Both the position numbers and the translations under genes were made by a program. A stretch of 64,000 nucleotides of DNA from Serendipita indica DSM 11827 (taxonomy: Eukaryota; Basidiomycota; Agaricomycetes; Sebacinales; Serendipitaceae). Below the pieces are notes generated by a model. It saw nothing but the letters and a program-made list of their open reading frames with translations, was not told where the DNA came from and did not search any database. The stretch spans positions 2,170,001 through 2,234,000 of the forward strand of contig CAJVGD010000042.1 in NCBI GenBank assembly GCA_910890315.1, in the 5' to 3' direction. This document shows, in pieces, positions 11,630 through 21,393 of the stretch (the first letter of the stretch is position 1; the number at the start of each line of letters is the position of its first letter).

Positions 11630-13046
11630 TCATTCCTCTGCCACCCATAGGTCGCTTTTCATCTCCTCGTCCTCTTCACGTTGAACGATGGTTTTTCCCA
11701 AAAGATCTGGGGCAGACCACCTCCGGCGAATCTTAAAGGAAAGAAACGACTCGCTCGCCGGTTTATGATCTGCATCACTTTAGCGCCATCTTGAATTGAA
11801 CGAGTAGGACCACTCACGACTACAGTTACAGTACGCATCCTTGAGCTCGAGCGGCACCCCTCGCTTGGCGCACGCTTCCACCAAGGGTTGGCGGTACGTC
11901 TCAAAGTATTGTGGGGAATGATACACTTCCACGATGAGCTTACCCAGCTTTGGACCGCGTTCGATATAGCTAATGAACTCGGGCATGAGCAGCTTTCGCG
12001 ACTCGTACGTCCACACGCGCAGCTCGTCCAGTTTCATTGGGAAATCCAAAGGCGAGTTATTGAAAACTTCGGGGGTGATGTGAACCTTGGTAAGTGTTCT
12101 GCAAGGCAAGAGCCATTGTGGACCAAGTGAGTCGAAAAGTGGACAGTATATGAGTGCGAGGAATGTGATGTTTCCTCGTCGTAACAATTCCGTTGGGGGA
12201 TCTTGTCTCTCTGTGATGCTAAAAGTCCCCAACGTCTTTAGATTTGGGCATGCGAGAAGATAACAGTCGAGGAGGCCAAACATGTTGCTCATCCCAATTG
12301 TTATCTCCTCGAGATAGGGCAAGGGGGGAGTATATGGACTAAGAGGGTCAAATGGTTGAGGAAGGGTGAATCCGACGAGGTAGAGACATCGGAGATGGCG
12401 AAGTGCGGTGATTTGGCTGGGCAACTCCTTTGGGTAGTTGATATTCCCAAAGAGGGAGAGAAAAGTGAGTCCGTGAAAGCGCGAAATGTCGACGGGTAAT
12501 GTATACCCTGGGCCTATTCGATCCAAAGGCAGCCTGAGTTTGGCAAAGTTGGTATTCCAGACAAAGTCGCAGTAGAGTTCGTCGAGATTTCGCAGCAGTG
12601 CGATCACACGGAGGAAGAGGGCACTCACAAACGGCGCACAGTCCGCCGTGAAGCGGGTTGGGAGAATGAGCGTCTTGACGAGGCTCTTTAAATCTCTCTT
12701 AGAGGCCCTCTGTGAGTCACTTTGGGTGAGTGCATGATATAGCTTTTGGGTTTGATAGAATGTATATGTGCGAACGGTCGTATAGAGTGCGGCAGTAGCC
12801 GGTCCACGCCATTGCGTACAGACCAGTGGAATGGTGGAGAAGTAGGTGTTCTCAATAGACATTCGAGGCCAGTCGTTGTTCATGTACTCCCTCGGAAGAT
12901 TGTAGAAGACGATAAGAAGGATTTCAGGTGGGAGGAGCGCCGCCTTCGACGTGTTTTCGCGCTGATAAACAGTAAGTTTAACATCTATGGTTCAATGTAA
13001 AGGGTTGAAGATGGTAAGAGGCACGCACCCGACGGGATAGACTCAT
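11630..13046 (-). CDS. F-box protein, family I
   Basis: Probable SCF-type F-box protein. Three exons (13046-13029, 12961-11818, 11706-11630) join in frame to about 412 aa. The first exon codes only MSLSRR. The F-box (ALLPPEILLIVFYNLPREY) starts at about residue 12 and is followed by PLVCTQWRGPATAALY, the hallmark of family I, then by leucine-rich segments and the conserved statement region TKVHITPEVF. The last exon is short and acidic (QREEDEEMKSDL). No break is seen. It is the first of a run of F-box genes to 21.2 kb. The target protein is unknown. Confidence 0.8.
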
Positions 13047-13312
13047 TCTGCGCGGCCTTGATAGGTAAGCCGAGGTTGTATTTTGATACCACGGCGGTGT
13101 ACCGACGGACTGAGAAGAGAGAAGTTTAACGCGGCTCATTATGAAGAGTCGTTGATAGGTCAGGGCACTTTGGCCAAGGAAGACGGAGGCGAACTTAAGA
13201 TGGCATCAAGCGCCCAAGCTGTTTACAGGTCCTGTTGCTGTACTGATATCGGTCAACAGTATAGTTCAGTTCTAGATACATGTATGATCAAAGACGGCCA
13301 AGAAGAAGTCAT

Positions 13313-15097
13313 TTACTGGATGATGATCTCTACATCCCTTTGATGCTTAGCCTTCATTGCAGACCGAAACTTCTTTAGCACAGTATCGCTGACTCTACAG
13401 TCCACTATCGTCAGCCTCGTCAAACGACTCAACGGGATATCGTCCGTCGGGAGTAAACTCAGACAACCTCTGAGCCGGTAGCCAGAAATTGTCAGCGATT
13501 CAATCTCCTTAAATGCTTGTAGGGCAAGTATCGCGATGTTGATGTCCTCCGCGATTAATGCTGTCCCCTGTAGAGTACTAGCCGTGATGGTCAACTCGCG
13601 TATGCCAGGCGCATGTTCCTTTGTGATACTCCACGCTCCGATATCAAATGGATGCTGGATGAAGAGTTTGAGGGATCTTAATTTGGGCATGCGAACGACG
13701 TCTTGAAGGGTGACATATTCGCGAATCGGACATTCGAGGGTTTTGAGAGAAGGGACGGTCGTATGCGTTGTTCCGTGCGACTTTAGAATCGAAGTGTTGA
13801 TTATATACAAACTCTCCACTTTATCTGCTGCGGAGAGACAAGTTTGCATATCCTCACTTCGCCAATTGGAATTGGTCACCATGAGTGTCCGTAGGTTTGA
13901 CACCGTTCGCTGTAGAAGAGATCTTGGAAGGAAGTTGTGGGAGATTGCGAGGCTTACTCCAACGCCTTGGAGAATCTCCGTTTCTTCGAGTACCTCGTAG
14001 GGGACCTGAGACCGGATTCCGCTCCGTATAGAGTATGGATGAGGATGAACCGTCAATCGCCGAGTAACTGGAGCAAGCTCACGCAGGAAATGTGTCATGC
14101 TCGGTCCACGAAGTAGGCTGAACCACTTGTCAATCACTTCAAACGCTTCGTATCGCTTGAACGTGAGTTGCAGAAAGTCCAACAGATGAAACCGAAAGCA
14201 AGCTTTGCCTTTGTCAGGGGTATAAAAGGCATTATCGTACGTGTAAGCACGTGGAAGCAGGTTTCCTAATCGTGCAGCGCAGTGGCGTATGCGGTCCTTT
14301 TGTGCGAGGCTGATATAGTCATGGTGTGGGATCGCGATAGGCTGCCATATGGCTGGATAACTCTCTACGATATCCCGCCAGAATTGACAGACCGAGCCGA
14401 GTTTGAACGCAGTAAAGGGTGGCTTCCCTCGCCTGTACCCTCGTTCAAGCGATGCTTCTTCTTGCTCCATATTCACCAGGAAAATCTGTCGCCATATCTC
14501 GACAGGAATTCGTCGTCGTGCTCGTAGGATATCCTGCTTTTTCTCCATATCCTTGGTATATTGGGACAAGAGAGAAGAAAGTCGTTCGGTGCAGGCAGCG
14601 AGCGTGGATAGGTACGTACGCTCAGCGATGAGAACGTGTTCGCACTCTGGTATTTTCTTCTCCAGCACCAGCAACTCGGCTTCCAACTCGTGAAGCTGGG
14701 TGGAGAGTTGCTGCTTGACGGCACTACCGCACTCGATCACCTCGTTGAAGATTTCCGATGCTTCATCGTAAGGAGCATCAGTCGTACTTGTGCTCGCTGT
14801 GATGGCGTCGAGGGGAGCAAGCTTTCGCCTCGCGACGACGAGCGCATTTATCCTGAGAATGCACACGCTTCTCAGACTAGTCGCTACTTGCACCGCATCT
14901 GAGTATCTTTTCATCACCTTTTGTCTCCTCTCTGTCAATAACTTGAGGCGCTCGAGTTCATTTTTCAGGGAGCGCGTCGTGCGTTCGTCTTGGGAGATAA
15001 GATTCTGGATATAGTCGCGCTCCTTTGGTGTAGGAATGCGTATCTGGCTCCATCCCAGGATGGATAGACGTTCAAGGTCGCCGGATGGTGCAGGCAT
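13313..15097 (-). CDS. F-box protein with N-terminal coiled coil, family II
   Basis: Single-exon gene of about 594 aa. I take the ATG at 15097 (MPAPSGDLERL) because the frame further upstream has no other ATG. It begins with the family motif WSQIRIPTPKERDYIQNL, then about 170 residues of heptad-like coiled coil (ELERLKLLTERRQKV; ELEAELLVLEKKIPE), then the F-box (RRRIPVEIWRQIF) and the segment PPFTAFKLGSVCQFWRDIV, then divergent leucine-rich repeats ending in KHQRDVEIIIQ. Likely SCF adaptor; the coiled coil suggests it dimerises or binds another protein (inference). It lies between two family I members on the same strand. Confidence 0.8.
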   Translation of the reverse strand: MPAPSGDLERLSILGWSQIRIPTPKERDYIQNLISQDERTTRSLKNELERLKLLTERRQKVMKRYSDAVQVATSLRSVCILRINALVVARRKLAPLDAITASTSTTDAPYDEASEIFNEVIECGSAVKQQLSTQLHELEAELLVLEKKIPECEHVLIAERTYLSTLAACTERLSSLLSQYTKDMEKKQDILRARRRIPVEIWRQIFLVNMEQEEASLERGYRRGKPPFTAFKLGSVCQFWRDIVESYPAIWQPIAIPHHDYISLAQKDRIRHCAARLGNLLPRAYTYDNAFYTPDKGKACFRFHLLDFLQLTFKRYEAFEVIDKWFSLLRGPSMTHFLRELAPVTRRLTVHPHPYSIRSGIRSQVPYEVLEETEILQGVGVSLAISHNFLPRSLLQRTVSNLRTLMVTNSNWRSEDMQTCLSAADKVESLYIINTSILKSHGTTHTTVPSLKTLECPIREYVTLQDVVRMPKLRSLKLFIQHPFDIGAWSITKEHAPGIRELTITASTLQGTALIAEDINIAILALQAFKEIESLTISGYRLRGCLSLLPTDDIPLSRLTRLTIVDCRVSDTVLKKFRSAMKAKHQRDVEIIIQ

Positions 15098-15303
15098 GCT
15101 GGCGTGGTTGACGTTGGCCACGTCGACGAGTGGTCCAGAGCGAAGGAGCCCTTAGGAAGACGGTCAAGGGAACAGTGGCGCTGACCCCGAACACCCGAGG
15201 TTGCTGGCTCTTCTGAGGCGGGGAGGCGGCATACATACCTTCTGACAACGAAATCACGTCAAAGGGGGGCGAGTAAATGTTCAGAAATGCACTAGATATA
15301 CAA

Positions 15304-16652
15304 TCATCTCATAAGATAATCGAAATCTGCTATGGCCCGTTCCTCCTCCCTTGACCGTTGGTCTAACCAGCCCCGGCAGCTCTCACGAAATGCCGTCCGG
15401 GGAGACTTCTTTGGTCGACTTGTCGGCCGTCCTGCGAGGACATTAGCTCAGACTTTGGTCCTGGTCCGGAAAACTCACTGCTCTCCGCACACGGCACCAT
15501 TTCGAAACTGACTTTTACGTCACTGTCATTAAATATTTGTAGAATCTGCTTCCTGTAATCCTTCCTGGGTGTCCAGTTCAAGAACCGGAACAAGATATCC
15601 TTGATCGACGGCTTGCGAGCCGCGTACCGTTGAAGGGGTCCGAGATGAGTGATGTTAAACCTATCGCAACAAATCCGCAAGACGTTGAGAGAGAGGGGGA
15701 ACACAGCAACGTAATCACTCAGAATATCTGGTGTCACCTCGAGGGTGTGGAACTTTGAACAGTTGGCGAACCATTGCAGTTCACAATCAATCAAAGTGTA
15801 GGACCACCATATACTAAGATGCCTGAGCTTTCCACAGCTGAGAATTTTGGGTATTGGTGTGGGAATAGGGGCAGAGAATAGCTCTAGCGTTTGTAGGCGA
15901 GGTAAAGTAAGCATCCAATCGACCAGGTTCACCGGGAAAAAATCTTCTGTGATGATTATCTTTTCGAGTAGAGGGAGCAGAGGGCCTGATCGCGGATCCA
16001 CATGTTCCATAAACCGGAATCGACTAATACCCAATGTGCGCAAGTTGCGAAAAGTCATGAGTTGATTGGTGAGACCGGAGACTGTATAGCTATTCCCGAC
16101 AAGTGACAGATGTTCTAGCCTCGAATGCCTCCCTAAAGCTATCAGCAAGACTGGGAGACGTGTCTTGTCAATACGCCAAAAGTCTCCCTGCAGGTACCCG
16201 ACGGGGGAGTAGAGCCTATCAAGGGAGTCGATCATGTTGATAATCCTGATAAAGAGTTTCGCGACTATCGACGAAGGAATCAGGAGATTCCCATGATCGG
16301 GTAGGCTCAGTGCCTTGACGAGAGAGCGGATAAACCTTTGCTTGACGAGGGTTTGATAAAAGAGCTGTGCTGATTTTGCAGTTGTGATACAGACTGAGCG
16401 GTAGAGGTATGCCATTGCGACGTTATGCCACGTACGACAGACAGTTGCGAGACTCCAAGCACTGAATGCTGGATAATCTATGCCATCCCAGGGTACCGAG
16501 AGCTGCCGAGGAAAATGATGGAATATTTCCAGCAGGACTTCTGGTGCAAGTTGCGACGCCGAGCAGAGTTTATCCTGTTTATAATAAGAAACCAAGTCTG
16601 GCTGCTGAAGCCGAGACTGCCCTGCCTCTGGTTTACTCGTTTGAGTGCTCAT
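15304..16652 (-). CDS. F-box protein, family I
   Basis: About 433 aa in two exons (16652-15480 region ending at 15479, then 15431-15304; intron 48 bp, GTGAGT donor). N-terminus is polar; the F-box (SQLAPEVLLEIFHHFPRQL) begins near residue 32, followed by ATVCRTWHNVAMAYLYRSV and CITTAKSAQLFYQTL, which closely matches the gene at 34255-35615 (CLTTAKSVQGLCRTL). The last exon ends REEERAIADFDYLMR, again like that gene, which supports the splice choice. Intact. Its start lies 170 bp from the divergent family II gene at 16823. Confidence 0.8.
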
Positions 16653-16822
16653 AGCATTGATAGAATACGCGGTTCACTCGCCGCCTTTGATGAACGGGTC
16701 CAAGAGGGCGTCGGGGATCCAACCACCCGAGCGCCAATTGATTCGTATGGATTACCTATTGCAAGGCTGGATGGCTCGGCAGGTCGGCGCCAGTCTCTTC
16801 TTAGACCCGACCACTGACCATT
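16653..16822. promoter_or_regulatory. Shared divergent promoter region of two F-box genes
   Basis: Only 170 bp separate the start codons of the minus-strand gene (16652) and the plus-strand gene (16823). Both promoters must overlap here if the starts are right. No specific motif was identified; the call rests on geometry. Confidence 0.45.
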
Positions 16823-18712
16823 ATGACCCTACATAGCACCATTCTGTCAGACGAGGAGATTGATCTCCATGCCTATCAATCCCCTGTCCACACTCCAATC
16901 TCAAAGGCCATGATCCACGACCTTTTTGCCCAAAACTGGTCTCCAAATAGGATCCCCACCGACGAGGAGCGCGTCATACTTTGGCGTCTGATCGAAGACG
17001 ACACGCAGTCGATAGCACGCATGAACAAAGAGCTCGAGCGTCTAGCTCGCTGCGTGGAACGGCGCGCAGCAGCCGTTGAGAATTATTCGCGCGCAGAGGC
17101 TATTGCTCGCGAACTTCGAAAGACGATTCTTTCGAAATATAGCAGTCTCACTCTTGTCCAAGATCGCCTCATAGCAATCGACCGTACTGCGCCCAGTGGG
17201 AGTAGCAAAGACGAGTCATATGACGCGTGTCTAAAGATAATGAAGACGCTAGAGATCTCAAAGAAAGAGTGCGACTCTCAGCTACTGGCATGCACTTCCG
17301 AGGTTGACGCCCTGAACGCTCAGATAGAGGGCTATTGTGTCGAGAGGGAAACGCAGAGGCGGCATTTGGACACCCTGGAGGAATCGGCAAGGGCTTTATC
17401 AGGATGGATAACGCTTCGCGAGGAAGATATTGCGTTCAAGAAGGACATCCTGAGTGTGCGGAGGTTAGTGCCGGTCGAGATATGGGGAGAAATCTTCAGA
17501 CTACGGCTAGTGGAAGACCAAGTACGCTTTCGACTCAGCCAACGAACCGGCATACCTCCCTTCACCCCACTCACGCTCTCCGCCGTGTGCAGATATTGGC
17601 GCGCCATCGTCGCTCAATATCCTGTACTATGGCAAAATATCGCCGTTCCTCACCACGACAAAATTATGGAATCGCAGAGGGATCGCATTCTGTACTACAG
17701 AGACCATCTGGGCTATCTACTCCCAAAGGTATATACCTATCACCATGACATTGTTTCAGGAGTGTTCCCCATCCCTCTCCTTCCTTTTCTGAAAAACGCT
17801 TTCGGACCCAAATACGCCTCCCTTGAGATCACCAATTACACCTTCAGCCTTCTCCGTGGGCCCGAATTTCCAAATTTCCTCGACAAACTCCAAATACAGA
17901 CTACCCACCTCACTATCCACTCTAAAAAAACGGCAGGACTATGGCGATTTGGGCGCACGAGCTTTGGAAAGAGGTTTGAGATCCCTCTTCATATGCTCTC
18001 AGAATTGCGAGAGGTAAAAGGGATGGGGCTGGGCATCGCACTTCCATCGCCTCTACCCCCCATTTACGCCCAACCAACGATCAATCTGTCGACCATCGCG
18101 GTGAAAGATACCGTATGGAAGGCAACGGACATTCAAGCTTGCTTTGCTGTAGCGAAAGGAATAGAGCGATTGGAGATGACAGCCGTCACCATTGATCCGC
18201 GAAACGCTTCACAAAGGATCAATGTACCTTCCATCCTCTTTCTCAAATGCGACATGAAAGAGTATCCCACTCTCCAGACACTTATCGATACGCCCAACGT
18301 CGCGACTCTGGAGCTCGTCCTGGGAAATACATTTGAGCCCCTTAATTGGCTCGACGAGAACAAAATGCGACTCGTCTCGAAGAATGTCAAGTCTTTGACG
18401 TTGGAAGGGTGGGACTTGTTCAAGGCGAGTTTGGATGAGGACGCCAAGATCTTGGAAGCTATATTACCAAAGTTTCCAGAGGTTTCGACCCTCACGCTCG
18501 TTCAACCCCGAATAGGCGCCTGCTTAGATGTTCTCGCGACATACTCGACTCCACTTTCAGAGTTGAAAACGCTCCACCTGATCAATTGCAACATGAATGA
18601 TCTGCTATTACTATCGTTCCGTTCAAGGTATAATTTTCTACATAAACGTCATGTCGAGGTCATTGTCACTTCCCGTCCGCCCTATCTCCTTTCCGATTCG
18701 TCGCTTTGTTGA
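16823..18712 (+). CDS. F-box protein with N-terminal coiled coil, family II
   Basis: Intact single-exon gene, 629 aa. After a polar N-terminus come the family motif WSPNRIPTDEERVILWRL (near residue 38), a coiled coil to about 215 (ELERLARCVERRAAAVENY), the F-box (RRLVPVEIWGEIFRL, about 220), then PPFTPLTLSAVCRYWRAIV and LWQNIAVPHHDKI, and a leucine-rich C-terminal half ending near KRHVEVIVTSRPP. Nearest relative is the next gene (19374-21164), with near-identical stretches such as ITNYTFSLLRGP / IANYTFSLLRGP, so the two are a tandem duplication. Role: probable SCF substrate receptor, target unknown. Confidence 0.85.
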   Translation: MTLHSTILSDEEIDLHAYQSPVHTPISKAMIHDLFAQNWSPNRIPTDEERVILWRLIEDDTQSIARMNKELERLARCVERRAAAVENYSRAEAIARELRKTILSKYSSLTLVQDRLIAIDRTAPSGSSKDESYDACLKIMKTLEISKKECDSQLLACTSEVDALNAQIEGYCVERETQRRHLDTLEESARALSGWITLREEDIAFKKDILSVRRLVPVEIWGEIFRLRLVEDQVRFRLSQRTGIPPFTPLTLSAVCRYWRAIVAQYPVLWQNIAVPHHDKIMESQRDRILYYRDHLGYLLPKVYTYHHDIVSGVFPIPLLPFLKNAFGPKYASLEITNYTFSLLRGPEFPNFLDKLQIQTTHLTIHSKKTAGLWRFGRTSFGKRFEIPLHMLSELREVKGMGLGIALPSPLPPIYAQPTINLSTIAVKDTVWKATDIQACFAVAKGIERLEMTAVTIDPRNASQRINVPSILFLKCDMKEYPTLQTLIDTPNVATLELVLGNTFEPLNWLDENKMRLVSKNVKSLTLEGWDLFKASLDEDAKILEAILPKFPEVSTLTLVQPRIGACLDVLATYSTPLSELKTLHLINCNMNDLLLLSFRSRYNFLHKRHVEVIVTSRPPYLLSDSSLC

Positions 18713-18859
18713 GTTTATGGTTGTCCTTGTACACTACCTTACTGCTTATATAATTCTAATTCAGACTGACATCGACGTTTTGCTTATTCCCTGGAGGTAA
18801 ATATACCAATGGGTAACAGGATAGAACATTCATGTATTGATGAAATAACTGCTTGTTCC

Positions 18860-19137
18860 GTAATATACCGAAATCTCTGGATATTACCACCCTTACGCTC
18901 GATGGGATCATGGATAGTGCCTAGAGATCCGTCTCGAGCCCCATTGTGCAGCTGTAAAGGGTGCCCATAGTATATGGAAGCATCGAAGATCAGCGCCTAG
19001 AACCCTTCCTTGCAATGTATAATGATCTTCACAGTCGTCATGTCGAAGTAGGTATCACTGATCGTCCCGCTCTGCCCCTTCCTCGCGCGCTGAGTCGAGC
19101 AACCTTAAATTCTCTTGGCCATAAGAACCACATAGTG
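18860..19137 (+). pseudogene. 3'-end fragment of a family II F-box gene
   Basis: This stretch matches the 3' end of the following gene (about 20885-21175 there): shared words are attaccacccttacgctcgat versus attaccactcttacactcgat (quoted short), ccttccttgcaa, gtcatgtcgaagt, and the trailing cttgg.cat.agaa..acatag. It has internal stops relative to the paralog and no 5' part, so it is a relic of a third tandem copy between the two functional genes. The rest of the 18713-19373 gap shows nothing else. Confidence 0.7.
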
Positions 19138-19373
19138 GCCTCATATCTTCATCGCAAATTCTCTCATGTATCCCCGCTGGTGCAGCGGAAAGACAAGCTG
19201 CTTGGTGTAAATTTGTGCTCTGAACCTACACAGCGATTAACCTCTGGATATATGTAGATGAATAGTTAGTATCTCGCAATTTTGCCTATAATCTATAACA
19301 GGAAAGCTGTCTGGGTTTGCTGTGCTACCAATGGTCGGCCTTGCCTCTAACTTGGACCCAACCAGCACTGCCA

Positions 19374-21164
19374 ATGTCACGTTCTCTGTTAGATAAAATG
19401 CTCTCCGGGGACCATGAAATCTCCTATAACCCCTTGTTATCTATCCATGGGCCACCTTTGCGGTCTGTGATAGACAACTTGACTGTCGCAAATTGGTCAC
19501 CAAACAGAGTACCAACCAATGAAGAACGCAATATGATCCGTCAACTGCTCGACCAAGACGCACAGTTGCTCCCACATATGGAGGCGCATCTCAAGGAACT
19601 ATCTAACTCTGCGGAGTTCAAGCAGCATGCAGCAGCGCTCAGGATACAGGAGGATACTTTAGCTAACCAAATATCTCATGAGAGTGATTCTCGCACTCCT
19701 CTCGTGCACAATCTGCCTCTGACCATAGATCACATTTCGTCCAAGCTTCCAGAGAATGGCCCTGGACCTGAGGATGCACGATCAGCGCTTATCCCCAAGG
19801 AGGGGCAAGTATCACTTGATTTATACTTGGAAGAGAAAAAGAAAATGAAGGAATTGACCATGCTATACGAGCTTAAGAGAGATGTACTCAGTACACGGAG
19901 ATTGGTTCCAGTCGAAATATGGGGAGAGATATTCAAACTCAGGATGCTTGAAGACCACGCACTATATATATCTCGCAAACGTATGGGCGCACCTCAGTTT
20001 ACAGCGCTCAAGCTCTCCGCCGTGTGCAGACACTGGCGCGCTATAGTCGCTCAATTCCCCGTTCTGTGGCAGTATATCGCCATTCCTCATCATGACAAAA
20101 TAATGGAGTTGCAGCGAGACCGCATCCTGCATTACAAATCTCACCTCGGTGTGCTACTCCCAAAGGTGTACACATATCACCATGAAATCGTAGTTGGAGT
20201 TGGCGTATTTCCCGTTTACCTCTTGCCATTCCTACGGGATACATTCGGAGTTGACTATGCGTCTCTTGAGATTGCCAATTACACGTTCAGCCTACTCCGT
20301 GGCCCAGACTTGACCAGTTTTTTTGATCAGCTTCGGCCACAGACTACTCATCTTACAGTCTACGCACGAGAAACAGGGGCTGCTTGGTTCTTCCGACCTG
20401 CAACCGCTAGAACTCTAGTCGAAATTCCCACCTATATGCTCGCCAAGCTGCACGAGGTGACAGGAGAGGGTTTGGGCATCAGAATCACGGCCTCTCAGCC
20501 AGAAATTAACCTGTCTACGCTCGTCGTAAAGGACGCAATATGGCAAGCGGCGGATATCCAGGCCTGTTTCCATGTTGCAAGGCACATAGAGCGATTGGAA
20601 CTTATGCGCACAGGTATAGGTCTACAGAATGCATTTAGGAGAGTAGATGCTTCATCCCTCCGCTTCATTATATGCGGCGCGAACGAATACCCAATTCTCC
20701 AGAATCTCCTGGACTCACCCAATGTCTCAAATGTCGAGCTCACACTGAGAGGGAGGATTGAGCCTTACTATTGGCTACAGAACAGCGGCTTTCCCTTAGT
20801 TTCACACACTGTCAAGTCATTAAGACTGGAAGGGCGGGAGTTTCTCGAAAGGAGCTTCACCATAGAGATCAAGATTATGGAAGCTATACTACCTAACTTC
20901 CCAGACATTACCACTCTTACACTCGATCACAACATGGATGCGTGCTTGGAAGTCATCGGGACCGTTTTGAATCCTGTCACACAGCTACAAAATCTACGCA
21001 TAGTCCCTGGTAGTATCCGAGAGTCACGCTTGTCATCCTTCCTTGCAAGGTATCATCTACTCCACAGGCGTCATGTCGAAGTGGACTTCACTGAGCGGGA
21101 CGCTCAGTCCCCTTCTTATGACTCGCGTGATGAGTCTAGCGAACTCAAATTCTCTTGGGCATGA
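19374..21164 (+). CDS. F-box protein with N-terminal coiled coil, family II
   Basis: Single-exon gene of about 596 aa from the ATG at 19374 (MSRSLLDKML); the open frame further upstream has no ATG. Family motif WSPNRVPTNEERNMIRQL, a shorter and weaker coiled coil than its neighbour, the F-box (RRLVPVEIWGEIFKL), QFTALKLSAVCRHWRAIV, LWQYIAIPHHDKI, then the leucine-rich half to HRRHVEVDFTERD. Tandem paralog of 16823-18712, same strand. Intact. Confidence 0.85.
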   Translation: MSRSLLDKMLSGDHEISYNPLLSIHGPPLRSVIDNLTVANWSPNRVPTNEERNMIRQLLDQDAQLLPHMEAHLKELSNSAEFKQHAAALRIQEDTLANQISHESDSRTPLVHNLPLTIDHISSKLPENGPGPEDARSALIPKEGQVSLDLYLEEKKKMKELTMLYELKRDVLSTRRLVPVEIWGEIFKLRMLEDHALYISRKRMGAPQFTALKLSAVCRHWRAIVAQFPVLWQYIAIPHHDKIMELQRDRILHYKSHLGVLLPKVYTYHHEIVVGVGVFPVYLLPFLRDTFGVDYASLEIANYTFSLLRGPDLTSFFDQLRPQTTHLTVYARETGAAWFFRPATARTLVEIPTYMLAKLHEVTGEGLGIRITASQPEINLSTLVVKDAIWQAADIQACFHVARHIERLELMRTGIGLQNAFRRVDASSLRFIICGANEYPILQNLLDSPNVSNVELTLRGRIEPYYWLQNSGFPLVSHTVKSLRLEGREFLERSFTIEIKIMEAILPNFPDITTLTLDHNMDACLEVIGTVLNPVTQLQNLRIVPGSIRESRLSSFLARYHLLHRRHVEVDFTERDAQSPSYDSRDESSELKFSWA

Positions 21165-21393
21165 GAATTACATAGAGCGACAATTGCTTCTCATCATTGA
21201 TCCCTATGTACTTTCGGCCTTTACTCTTTCCGGTTAAACACGCAATCATGCAAACGGGGGCTGAAAGGAGAAGCCATTCGGCACATCTCTGATAATATAT
21301 TCCATGGTATAAAGATCTGAATTCCATGCACCAATCGTATGAACGTATGAATCGGTGTCGCCCACAACTCGGGGGCCATCTTTCCGTTTCCGC

